A DNA stretch of 9,150 nt from Fimenecus sp045579305 (GTDB lineage Bacteria; Bacillota; Clostridia; Oscillospirales; Acutalibacteraceae). Under the pieces are notes generated by a model that worked only from the letters and a program-made list of their open reading frames with translations, ran no database searches and was not told the DNA's origin. Every line of letters begins with the position of its first letter. Within the stretch, counting starts at the first letter, position 1. The stretch is from contig JAZNLY010000136.1 in assembly GCA_045579305.1 (NCBI GenBank), positions 1 through 9,150 on the forward strand, in the 5' to 3' direction. A program made the translations under genes and the position numbers. This document shows, in pieces, positions 1 to 5,823 of the stretch.

Positions 1-324
1 GTTCTTGGTCCTCGTGGTCTTATGCCAAGCCCTAAAGCAGGTACAGTTACACCTGACGTTGCTAAGGCTGTTACAGAAGCTAAGGCAGGTAAGATTGAAT
101 ATCGTCTTGATAAGACAAACATCATTCACTGCCCAATCGGTAAGGTTTCTTTTGGTCCTGAAAAGCTTAAGGAAAACCTTGATACACTTATGGATGCTAT
201 CGTTAAGGCTAAGCCGGCTGCTGCAAAAGGTCAGTACATTAAGTCTGTTGCAGTTGCTTCAACAATGGGTCCTGGCGTTAAGATTAATCCAAACAAGTTC
301 ACAGCAACTTCTGATGCTGAATAA
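1..324 (+). CDS. rplA: 50S ribosomal protein L1, C-terminal part (5' end outside window)
   Basis: The open frame runs in from the left edge and stops at TAA 322-324, giving the last 107 residues of a protein that is normally about 230 aa. L1 binds 23S rRNA at the mobile L1 stalk, helps release deacylated tRNA from the E site, and in many bacteria represses its own mRNA. The identity rests on the hallmark LGPRGLMPSPKAGTVT segment at the start of the visible part, the IEYRLDK and IIHCPIGK stretches, and the MGPGVKIN motif near the C-terminus, all classic L1 signatures. Codon use is that of a highly expressed gene. rplK would be expected just upstream, outside the window. No terminator follows; the next element is the rplJL promoter 19 nt downstream, so some readthrough into rplJL is likely. 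Confidence 0.97.
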   Translation, partial: VLGPRGLMPSPKAGTVTPDVAKAVTEAKAGKIEYRLDKTNIIHCPIGKVSFGPEKLKENLDTLMDAIVKAKPAAAKGQYIKSVAVASTMGPGVKINPNKFTATSDAE

Positions 325-342
325 TTGAACAATAAATAATGC

Positions 343-371
343 TTGACAAACCCGATAGGGTGTGTTAATAT
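343..371 (+). promoter_or_regulatory. Promoter of rplJ-rplL
   Basis: A perfect -35 hexamer TTGACA lies at 343-348. With a 17-nt spacer the -10 is TAATAT at 366-371, preceded by an extended -10 TGT at 363-365. A perfect TATAAT also sits at 369-374, but it would need a 20-nt spacer. Transcription would begin at about 378-381, just before the L10 leader structure. The position between rplA and the L10 leader is where an rplJL promoter is expected. Confidence 0.8.
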
Positions 372-380
372 AATAAAGCT

Positions 381-494
381 TGCCAAAGACAGTAGGTGCA
401 TTTATGCATAAAGTTTTATCTGCCTACCGAGGATATTAGCATTTAATTAAAATGTTTCTATGCCTTTTCTGTCTTTGCAGAAGAGGCATTTTTT
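381..494 (+). promoter_or_regulatory. Ribosomal protein L10 leader (autoregulatory mRNA element)
   Basis: This is the 5' leader of rplJL, recognisable by the conserved CCAAAGACAGTAGGTG block (383-398) and the CCTACCGAGGA block (423-433). GTAGG 392-396 pairs with CCTAC 423-427, with a small internal TGCA/TGCA hairpin at 397-408, forming the likely L10 binding arm. CAAAGACAG 384-392 is an exact complement of CTGTCTTTG 469-477. That long-range stem uses bases needed by the terminator at 460-489, so the two are exclusive. In Bacillus subtilis the L10(L12)4 complex is known to stabilise an anti-antiterminator and cause termination. By analogy 384-392/469-477 is the antiterminator here, and the 392-427 arm with bound protein prevents it. 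The pairings are seen directly; the logic is inferred. Confidence 0.9.
460..494 (+). terminator. Attenuator terminator in the rplJL leader
   Basis: Arms 460-471 (ATGCCTTTTCTG) and 478-489 (CAGAAGAGGCAT) pair over 12 bp with one G-T wobble around the 6-nt loop TCTTTG, followed by a T run to 494. The loop and the end of the 5' arm (469-477) are the 3' strand of the competing leader stem. This terminator is therefore conditional, not the end of an operon. Confidence 0.88.
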
Positions 495-523
495 CTCCTT
501 GCAAGCGCATTTAAAAATCAAAT

Positions 524-530
524 AGGAGGT
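524..530 (+). promoter_or_regulatory. Ribosome binding site deciding the rplJ start
   Basis: AGGAGGT at 524-530 is a near-perfect Shine-Dalgarno sequence, placed 7 nt before TTG 538-540. An in-frame GTG at 529-531 lies inside this site and cannot be the start. The TTG is therefore the initiation codon. Confidence 0.85.
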
Positions 531-537
531 GAATCGT

Positions 538-1053
538 TTGCCAAGCGAGAAGGTTTTAGAATTAAAGAAACAGCAGGTGGCTGTTCTTAAGGAAAGACTT
601 GATGCTTCAATCGCAGGTGTTGTAGTTGACTACAAAGGTATCAGCGTTGAAGATGATACAAAACTCCGTAAAGAGCTCCGTGAAGCAGGTGTTGAATACA
701 CAGTTGTAAAGAACACTATTCTCGGTCGTGCCATCGACGGAACAAGCCTTGCTGATATGGGTAGTGCACTTGAAGGTACTACAGCTATCGCTACAAGTAA
801 GGATGACTATGTTGCAGCTGCAAGAATTCTTGGAAAGTATGCTGATAAGAGCAACACATTTAATCTTAAGACAGGTTACCTTGATGGTGAAGTTATCAGT
901 CTTGAAAAACTTGATGCTCTTGCAAAACTTCCTTCAAGAGAAGTATTGCTTGCTACAGTTCTCAGTGCGTTCAACGCACCTATCGCATCTTTTGCTCGTG
1001 CAGTACAGGCTATTGTTGACAAAGATGGTGAAGCAGCACCGGTTGCTGAATAA
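538..1053 (+). CDS. rplJ: 50S ribosomal protein L10
   Basis: This 171-aa protein has the usual L10 length. L10 anchors L7/L12 dimers to the L11-binding region of 23S rRNA, forming the ribosomal stalk that recruits translation factors, and it is the autogenous repressor acting on the leader upstream. The N-terminal domain shows the family hallmarks: MPSEKVLELKKQQV at the start, VDYKGISVEDDTKLRKELR around residues 31-49, and AGVEYTVVKNTILGRA just after. The C-terminal helix that carries L7/L12 (about residues 135-160, AFNAPIASFARAVQAIV) is followed by a short Ala/Glu tail. Start choice: TTG 538 gives the expected MPSEK N-terminus and is correctly spaced from AGGAGGT, while GTG 529 overlaps that site. 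rplL follows after 54 AT-rich nt with no terminator, so the two are cotranscribed. Confidence 0.97.
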   Translation: MPSEKVLELKKQQVAVLKERLDASIAGVVVDYKGISVEDDTKLRKELREAGVEYTVVKNTILGRAIDGTSLADMGSALEGTTAIATSKDDYVAAARILGKYADKSNTFNLKTGYLDGEVISLEKLDALAKLPSREVLLATVLSAFNAPIASFARAVQAIVDKDGEAAPVAE

Positions 1054-1107
1054 TTAAAAAATAATCTATTAAAATAATTTAGTTTAAAAATTTGGAGGTA
1101 AATTACC

Positions 1108-1482
1108 ATGGCATCAGAAAAAGTTATGGCTATCGTTGAAGAACTTAAAGTTCTTACAGTTCTTGAGCTTTCAGAGCTCGTTAAAGCAGTAGAAGAGGAA
1201 TTTGGCGTATCTGCAGCAGCTGCAGTAGCAGTAGCAGCTCCAGTAGCTGGCGCAGCAGCAGCTGAAGAAAAGACAGAATTCGACGTTGAACTTACAGAAG
1301 TTGGCGCAGAAAAGATTAAGGTTATCAAGGCTGTTCGTGAAGTTACAGGTCTTGGCCTTGCTGAAGCTAAAGCTGTTGTTGACGGCGCACCTAAAGTACT
1401 TAAAGAAGCTGCTTCTAAGGAAGATGCAGAAAGCATCAAAGCTAAACTTGAAGAAGTTGGCGCAAAAGTTACTCTTAAATAA
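1108..1482 (+). CDS. rplL: 50S ribosomal protein L7/L12
   Basis: This 124-aa acidic stalk protein binds L10 as dimers and stimulates GTP hydrolysis by EF-Tu, EF-G, IF2 and RF3. Three parts are visible: an N-terminal dimerisation and L10-binding helical segment (about 1-33, EELKVLTVLELSELVKAVEE), an Ala/Val-rich flexible hinge (about 35-52, with AAAAVAVAAPVAGAAAA), and the conserved C-terminal factor-binding domain (about 55-124, with EKIKVIKAVREVTGLGLAEA and the KLEEVGAKVTLK end). ATG 1108 is preceded by GGAGG at 1094-1098, 9 nt upstream. A strong terminator begins 18 nt after the stop codon, so this is the last gene of the operon. The usual next gene, rpoB, is not here. Confidence 0.98.
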   Translation: MASEKVMAIVEELKVLTVLELSELVKAVEEEFGVSAAAAVAVAAPVAGAAAAEEKTEFDVELTEVGAEKIKVIKAVREVTGLGLAEAKAVVDGAPKVLKEAASKEDAESIKAKLEEVGAKVTLK

Positions 1483-1500
1483 TTTAAGAACAACTGATTT

Positions 1501-1532
1501 AATCCCATTTCCTAGTGAAGTGGGATTTTTTT
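1501..1532 (+). terminator. Rho-independent terminator of rplJL
   Basis: AATCCCATTTC (1501-1511) pairs with GAAGTGGGATT (1517-1527) over 11 bp with one T-G wobble around the loop CTAGT. An uninterrupted T run reaches 1532. This is a strong intrinsic terminator that insulates the ribosomal operon from the unit downstream. Confidence 0.92.
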
Positions 1533-1594
1533 ATTAACATTTTGTTAATTTATATATTTTTTAACATTTTAATCTTGAAAAAAACATATGTTAA
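1533..1594 (+). repeat. Repeated TTAACA / TGTTAA motifs, possible operators
   Basis: ATTAACA (1533-1539) and TGTTAAT (1543-1549) form an inverted repeat around TTT. The 10-mer TTAACATTTT occurs exactly twice, at 1534-1543 and 1561-1570. AACATATGTT (1583-1592) is a perfect 10-bp palindrome lying inside the spacer of the promoter at 1575-1603. The clustering around one promoter suggests regulator binding. The TTAACA hexamers resemble PhoP-type boxes, but the 11-bp phasing is seen only once and imperfectly (TTAATT at 1545). The region is very AT-rich, so part of this may be chance. Confidence 0.4.
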
Positions 1595-1603
1595 TGGTAT
1601 AAT
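1575..1603 (+). promoter_or_regulatory. Strong promoter of the small-ORF / lipoprotein unit
   Basis: TTGAAA at 1575-1580, a 17-nt spacer, and a perfect TATAAT at 1598-1603 preceded by TGG (extended -10). This is one of the best vegetative promoter matches in the window. Transcription would start near 1610, leaving a 5' UTR of about 26 nt before the small ORF. Confidence 0.85.
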
Positions 1604-1635
1604 ACACAAGAAAATAATATCAGGAGGTGCAAGAA

Positions 1636-1755
1636 ATGGATTTTGCAGCTATTATGGAATATGTTGTTGCTATGCTTAGTGACACTGAAGTTATGGAAAC
1701 AATCAATGGCTTCTTACGCATTATTGGTGAACTCATTGGAGGAATTTTCCAGTAA
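1636..1755 (+). CDS. Small acidic amphipathic protein, 39 aa, function unknown
   Basis: I do not recognise this gene. It reads ATG 1636 to TAA 1753-1755, 39 residues, starting MDFAAIMEYV and ending RIIGELIGGIFQ. A perfect Shine-Dalgarno AGGAGGTG (1622-1629) sits 6 nt before ATG, a strong extended -10 promoter lies 33 nt upstream, and a terminator begins 17 nt after the stop. These three signals make translation very plausible despite the size. The composition is about half hydrophobic, with D2, E8, D16, E18, E21 and E32 against a single R28. From residue 18 on, polar or small residues recur every 3-4 positions (18, 21, 24/25, 28, 31/32, 35/36), as in an amphipathic helix. There is no signal-peptide pattern and no cysteine. 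It could be a membrane-surface peptide, a partner of the downstream lipoprotein, or a leader peptide; nothing distinguishes these. Confidence 0.72.
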   Translation: MDFAAIMEYVVAMLSDTEVMETINGFLRIIGELIGGIFQ

Positions 1756-1772
1756 TCTGAAATGAAAAGTGT

Positions 1773-1801
1773 AAAAAGGTGTGCCTGTCACACCTTTTTT
1801 T
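1773..1801 (+). terminator. Terminator hairpin between the small ORF and the lipoprotein gene
   Basis: AAAAAGGTGTG (1773-1783) pairs with CACACCTTTTT (1789-1799) around the loop CCTGT, with a T run to 1801. The next base begins the ribosome binding site of the lipoprotein gene. No promoter lies between this hairpin and that gene, so it must either be partly read through or act as an attenuator that keeps small-ORF transcripts in excess. Confidence 0.85.
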
Positions 1802-1817
1802 ATGAGGTGAAATAAAA

Positions 1818-2579
1818 ATGAAGAAGTATTTAACATTATTTGTTCTTGCAATTTGTGTTCTGTTGTTGGTCGTTGGTTGTACAAAGGATAATTCAGGAAA
1901 TGACGAAGCAGATACAACACTTGATTTTAATATGAATAGTTGGAATGATGAAGTTCCTTCTGATTTTTCAGGAGATTTTCCAATGGATGAACAAGGGAAT
2001 GTTATAGACCCGAACAATCCGAACAACACTGTTATTCCAGATAATCCAAATAATCCTAATATACCGAATGTTCCTAGTAATCCAAACACTCCAAATACTC
2101 CAGTAACTCCTACTACTCCAAGTGGAGGTGGTAACTCCGGCGGAAATAGTGGTTCAGGCAATAAAATACCAAGTAATCCATTCATAAGTGATGAGGATAT
2201 TTCCAAACTTGAAAACAGTAACGCAGAAGTATATTATTCTGATAACCCAAACAATAAGTACATAGTTAAAGTTGTAAATAAGTATGGCTCTGACCCTGCA
2301 AATCTTATTGCTTTGGTTAAAGTTAATGCACAGTTCCCGAGCGGTATGGTGCTTGAATTCTCAGGTAAGAGAGATGCTAATGGTGAACTTGTTATGACAT
2401 ATAACGAGCTTAAGTATGTTTATAATATTGATGATAGTAAGAATAAACTTGTCAGAGCAGGTAAAAGTGGTGGTAATGATGGTGTTTCTGCTGTTGAAAG
2501 CAAAATTACATTTGCTTTGATGAAGGAATATTTTATTCCACAGTTACCAACCTTAAAGGCTACAAAGAGATACGACTAA
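1818..2579 (+). CDS. Putative surface lipoprotein with Pro/Asn-rich stalk
   Basis: The product is 253 aa. The N-terminus is a clear lipoprotein signal: KK at 2-3, a hydrophobic core at about 5-19, and the lipobox VVGC with C21 as the lipidated residue, so the mature protein should be held on the outer face of the membrane. Residues 22-62 are acidic. Residues 64-101 are an irregular Pro/Asn/Thr repeat (NPNN, NPNIPN, NPNTPNTP), followed by a Gly/Asn/Ser linker at 102-115. Together these form a disordered spacer for crossing the cell wall. The C-terminal part (about 120-253) looks like a small folded domain without cysteines or catalytic motifs that I recognise. ATG 1818 is preceded by TGAGGTGA (1802-1809). 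It follows the 39-aa ORF and probably shares its promoter through readthrough. Function unknown. Confidence 0.85.
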   Translation: MKKYLTLFVLAICVLLLVVGCTKDNSGNDEADTTLDFNMNSWNDEVPSDFSGDFPMDEQGNVIDPNNPNNTVIPDNPNNPNIPNVPSNPNTPNTPVTPTTPSGGGNSGGNSGSGNKIPSNPFISDEDISKLENSNAEVYYSDNPNNKYIVKVVNKYGSDPANLIALVKVNAQFPSGMVLEFSGKRDANGELVMTYNELKYVYNIDDSKNKLVRAGKSGGNDGVSAVESKITFALMKEYFIPQLPTLKATKRYD

Positions 2580-2583
2580 TATA

Positions 2584-2622
2584 ATTACAGTAGATAGTAC
2601 ATGATATTATCTACTGTTTTTT
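2584..2622 (+). terminator. Terminator after the lipoprotein gene
   Basis: ACAGTAGATA (2587-2596) pairs exactly with TATCTACTGT (2608-2617). The stem can extend to 13 bp (G2597-T2607 wobble, T2598-A2606, A2599-T2605) around the loop CATGA, followed by T2617-2622. It starts within 10 nt of the stop codon. Confidence 0.9.
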
Positions 2623-2623
2623 A

Positions 2624-2652
2624 TTGCATTAATATAATTTATATGGTAGTAT
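2624..2652 (+). promoter_or_regulatory. Probable promoter of the glycosidase operon
   Basis: TTGCAT (2624-2629), a 17-nt spacer and TAGTAT (2647-2652), with TGG as an extended -10 directly before it. This is a moderate match, 4 of 6 at -35 and 5 of 6 at -10. It is placed between the preceding terminator and the first gene of the operon. No operator or CRE-like palindrome is evident around it. Confidence 0.55.
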
Positions 2653-2686
2653 TTACATATAACTGAATTGAAACGGAGGGATTTAC

Positions 2687-3124
2687 TTGTCAAAGTATTC
2701 AGAGAGAGCAGTAGAACTTTTTAAAGAGGGGAAAAATTGTTCACAAGCAGTTTTTGTTGCATTTGCACCTGATTTGGGTGTGCCCGAGGATGTTGCGCTT
2801 TCAATATCGATAGGTCTTGGCGGTGGCGTAGGTAGAATGAGAGAAGTCTGCGGTGCTGTCAGTGGAAGTGCAATGGTTGTCGGACTTAAATATCCTGAAT
2901 TTGATAAAATGCAGGTTTATGAGAAGGTAAGAGAAATCATAGATGAATTCAAGAAGACTAACCATTCAATTGTTTGTAAAGAGCTTCTTGGACTTTCTGC
3001 TCCCGAAAAATCAGCAAAACCTGAAGAAAGAACAAGTGAATATTACCAAAAAAGACCTTGTGTGCAGATAGTTGAGGATGCTGCAATAGCAGTCGAAAAA
3101 ATACTGTTCAATTTGGGGGAATAA
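2687..3124 (+). CDS. C_GCAxxG_C_C family cysteine protein (putative redox protein)
   Basis: The product is 145 aa, the usual size for this family of small, probably cytoplasmic proteins with spaced conserved cysteines, often annotated as redox-active; the biochemical role is not established. The family pattern is visible: C18 in the KNCSQAVF motif near the N-terminus, a glycine-rich GLGGGVGRMREVCGAVSG segment holding C55 (CGAVSG), C97 in VCKELLG, and C125 in RPCVQIVEDAA. Start choice: TTG 2687 lies 6 nt after GGAGGG (2675-2680) and gives the usual short N-terminus MSKYSERAVELFKEG. It is the first gene of a tight operon, with the next ATG only 1 nt after its stop. Its place ahead of two glycosidases is unusual and does not explain its job. 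Confidence 0.88.
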   Translation: MSKYSERAVELFKEGKNCSQAVFVAFAPDLGVPEDVALSISIGLGGGVGRMREVCGAVSGSAMVVGLKYPEFDKMQVYEKVREIIDEFKKTNHSIVCKELLGLSAPEKSAKPEERTSEYYQKRPCVQIVEDAAIAVEKILFNLGE

Positions 3125-3125
3125 T

Positions 3126-5810
3126 ATGAGTGCATATGCATACATCGAAAAAGATGAAGTCATTATCGGTAATGACTATATAGAAAGACGGTTTTCAACA
3201 AAGGATAACCATCTCATTACAGTAGATATCGTAAATAAACGAATTGAAAACCAGAAAAAAATTGTTTTCAAGAGTTTTTCTGCTGAATTTATTATTGCAT
3301 TCAGATTCAAGAAGTTTTTAGGATATATGACAGAGTTTTTATCTTCAAATAGCCTCGAATTAGATAATGTAAATGTCTTTAATAAACGCGTAGAGTTTAC
3401 TTTTAAACAGTATTCTTATAATGGTGCAAAAATCAGGTTTATAGAGTGTATTGAAATTGAAGATGATACACCTTACATGCACAAATACATTGAGATTATG
3501 GTTACTCCTGAACAACAGCATTTGTTGACATTTGATTATATTGATTGTGAACATATTATAATCGATACCCCTGAACAAAAGTGGACAATAGGGGAAATAG
3601 AATCTGCATATTTGAGCAAATATCATAGTGCATTAGGTCAACCTGTATATGTAAACGGTTTGTTTATGGGTTCTGAATTCCCTATGGCAGAAAATAATCT
3701 TGAAAACAATACTATATATTCACGTTATTTCAGCGGTAAGAGATTTGACGAATTGTCACTTAACTGTGGACATACCTTCAGAACATGGAAAACTGTTGTC
3801 GGTTCTGCAAGAGGACTTGAACAACAGGTGATTCGTGAGGATTTCCTTACATATATACGTGATATTTCAAGAAAAATAAAGCCTCGTTTCCAGTATAATT
3901 CATGGTACGACCATATGCACGATATTACAAACGAGAATATTATAAGCTCATTTAAGGAAATTGAAGATAACCTTTCAAAAACAATGGTGCCACCACTTGA
4001 TTCATATGTTGTTGATGATGGTTTTGTTGACTGGGATGCTGATTTCTGGGCGTTCAACTCCAAATTCCCTGACGAATTTTATCCTGCGTCATCAATTGCC
4101 AGGAAGTTTTCATCAGAATTTGGTCTCTGGAATGGCCCAAGAGGTGGTTACAACAATAAAACACCCATATTTGGACATCGTATGGAAAAAGCTGGTAAGG
4201 GTGGTTATAACCGAGCCTCTGCCGACGTTTGTGTATCTTCAATCGAATATATAAAAAATATTACAGAGTATTATCTTGATTACCAGAAACGTTTTGACAT
4301 AAACTACTGGAAGCTTGATGGTTTCCTTTTAAAGGCGTGTCCATCAAAAAAACATGGTCATATAACAGGCGGATTCAATGATATGTATCAGTACACAGAA
4401 ATGTGGGAAAACTGGATTGATATCTTTAAAAAGCTCCGTATTGCACGTGAGAGTATTGGCAAGGATGTGTGGATTAACCAGACAAGTTATTGTAATGCAA
4501 GTCCTTGGTTTTTACAGTGGTCTGATAGTCTTTGGATACAAAATAGTTCTGACATTGGATTCACAGACAAAACTGACAGTGGTGAAAAATTAAGCGAACG
4601 TGATGTGGACAGAGTACTTACATATCGTGACGGAAGATACTATGATTTCAGTGTTGTGAGGAATTATCAATTCCCACATGAATTCATATATAACCATGAC
4701 CCAATTTACGGTAATACGGCGAAAATCTCTATGACAGATGAAGAATTCCGTAAGTATATGTTTATGATGACAACCCGTGGTACTGCTTTCTGGGAGCTTT
4801 ATTACTCATACAGTATGTTCAATAAGGCAAAGTGGCGTATCAATGCTGATGCCCTCAGATTTATCAGAAATAATTATGAGATTATAAAAACGTCAAGATT
4901 CATAGGTGGTTCACCAACAAATGGTGAGGTGTATGGTTATTCTTCGTGGACGGAAAAAGCAGGTATTGTTTCACTTCGCAATCCATCTGAAAAACCACAG
5001 AAATTCACCATAAGTCTTGATAAAACTATAGGTGTTTTTGAAACGGCAAATGATATGAGAAGAGTTTTCATTTATCCTCATGAGGCACAAAAGGATGAAA
5101 ACCTTTATAAATATGGTGATAGCATTACTGTAAGCCTTGAGCCCTGTGAAGTTGTTATTATGAAATTCTCTGCACAGAAAGAAAAAGTTCCATCATTGGT
5201 TTACGGCAGATTCCGGAGTGAAAACGAACTTCTTCTTCATTTTGACGAAAGAGTTTATGTTACATTGGATTGTATTTCATCCGACGAAAAAATCAGTGAT
5301 ACAGAAGTACTTGAGGATTACAGTACACTCAGAATTACGTTCCGTAATCCCGTAAAAAAGGCATTTGTTTCATTGAGTGTCAGAAATGCTTTTGGTGACT
5401 ATAATGATGTTCAGTTCAGCGGAATTAATGATTATGATCTTGTTTCAACAGACAAACGGATTCCAAGACTCAGGGATATCACAGTTAAGTTTACATTAAA
5501 AGATACAGATTCCCACGATTTTATGGTTATTGACGATGTTTTCAGCGTAAGCAATATTAATGGCTATGGAAAAATCTGCTTTGGTAAATCTGAAAACTGT
5601 GGTGATGCAAAACTTCGAACAGGGGATATACTCACAGTGGTGTTTGAGCCTAATGGTCTTGCTAAACTTTATATTAATGGTGAATTGAGTTGTTCTGCAT
5701 ATAATAAAGAGCTTGTCTATGACTCAACTTCATATCAGATAAAAACATGGGATAATGTTGCTGACGTAAAGGTTGTTTCAAAAGCATTATCTTTTAATGA
5801 AATACAGTAA
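3126..5810 (+). CDS. Clan GH-D (GH27/GH36-like) alpha-glycosidase with LamG-like module
   Basis: A large 894-aa enzyme without signal peptide, probably cytoplasmic. Layout: N-terminal beta-sandwich (about 1-250), TIM-barrel catalytic domain (about 253-590), a small beta domain (about 595-682), an Ig-like region (about 690-765) and a C-terminal concanavalin/LamG-like module (about 783-893, with KLYINGEL and ALSFNEI). Barrel motifs match melibiase-type retaining enzymes: YNSWYD (257-262), VVDDGFVDW (295-303), YWKLDG with D398 as the likely nucleophile, and NSSDIG with D476 as the likely acid/base. The NQTSYCNASPW stretch (451-461) replaces the CSGGGxRxD block of typical GH36 enzymes. The likely substrate is an alpha-galactoside or related sugar, but specificity cannot be read from sequence. 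ATG 3126 follows GGGGGA and lies 1 nt after the upstream stop. The next gene is 13 nt downstream. Calling it plain GH36 alpha-galactosidase would overstate the evidence. Confidence 0.82.
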   Translation: MSAYAYIEKDEVIIGNDYIERRFSTKDNHLITVDIVNKRIENQKKIVFKSFSAEFIIAFRFKKFLGYMTEFLSSNSLELDNVNVFNKRVEFTFKQYSYNGAKIRFIECIEIEDDTPYMHKYIEIMVTPEQQHLLTFDYIDCEHIIIDTPEQKWTIGEIESAYLSKYHSALGQPVYVNGLFMGSEFPMAENNLENNTIYSRYFSGKRFDELSLNCGHTFRTWKTVVGSARGLEQQVIREDFLTYIRDISRKIKPRFQYNSWYDHMHDITNENIISSFKEIEDNLSKTMVPPLDSYVVDDGFVDWDADFWAFNSKFPDEFYPASSIARKFSSEFGLWNGPRGGYNNKTPIFGHRMEKAGKGGYNRASADVCVSSIEYIKNITEYYLDYQKRFDINYWKLDGFLLKACPSKKHGHITGGFNDMYQYTEMWENWIDIFKKLRIARESIGKDVWINQTSYCNASPWFLQWSDSLWIQNSSDIGFTDKTDSGEKLSERDVDRVLTYRDGRYYDFSVVRNYQFPHEFIYNHDPIYGNTAKISMTDEEFRKYMFMMTTRGTAFWELYYSYSMFNKAKWRINADALRFIRNNYEIIKTSRFIGGSPTNGEVYGYSSWTEKAGIVSLRNPSEKPQKFTISLDKTIGVFETANDMRRVFIYPHEAQKDENLYKYGDSITVSLEPCEVVIMKFSAQKEKVPSLVYGRFRSENELLLHFDERVYVTLDCISSDEKISDTEVLEDYSTLRITFRNPVKKAFVSLSVRNAFGDYNDVQFSGINDYDLVSTDKRIPRLRDITVKFTLKDTDSHDFMVIDDVFSVSNINGYGKICFGKSENCGDAKLRTGDILTVVFEPNGLAKLYINGELSCSAYNKELVYDSTSYQIKTWDNVADVKVVSKALSFNEIQ

Positions 5811-5823
5811 AGAGATGGAAATT

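Noticed and set aside
369..374. Perfect TATAAT as the -10 of the rplJL promoter
   Set aside because: It would leave a 20-nt spacer from TTGACA. TAATAT at 366-371 with a 17-nt spacer and an extended -10 TG fits better, though the choice is not certain.
529..537. GTG at 529 as start of rplJ
   Set aside because: It lies within the Shine-Dalgarno AGGAGGT; TTG 538 is correctly spaced and gives the MPSEK start expected for L10.
876..1508. Reverse-strand open frame of 210 codons opposite rplJ/rplL
   Set aside because: Ser/Ala/Thr-rich product, mirror of the biased codons of two highly expressed genes; it spans the rplL terminator and lacks its own signals.
1733..2206. Reverse-strand open frame opposite the lipoprotein gene
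   Set aside because: Its Gly/Leu/Phe/Pro repeats are the antisense reading of the Pro/Asn stalk codons; no ribosome binding site.
5773..5823. Upstream in-frame starts (5773, 5797, 5815) for the GH31 gene
   Set aside because: 5773 and 5797 lie inside the preceding glycosidase gene without a ribosome binding site, and 5815 abuts AAAGAG; 5824 has workable spacing.
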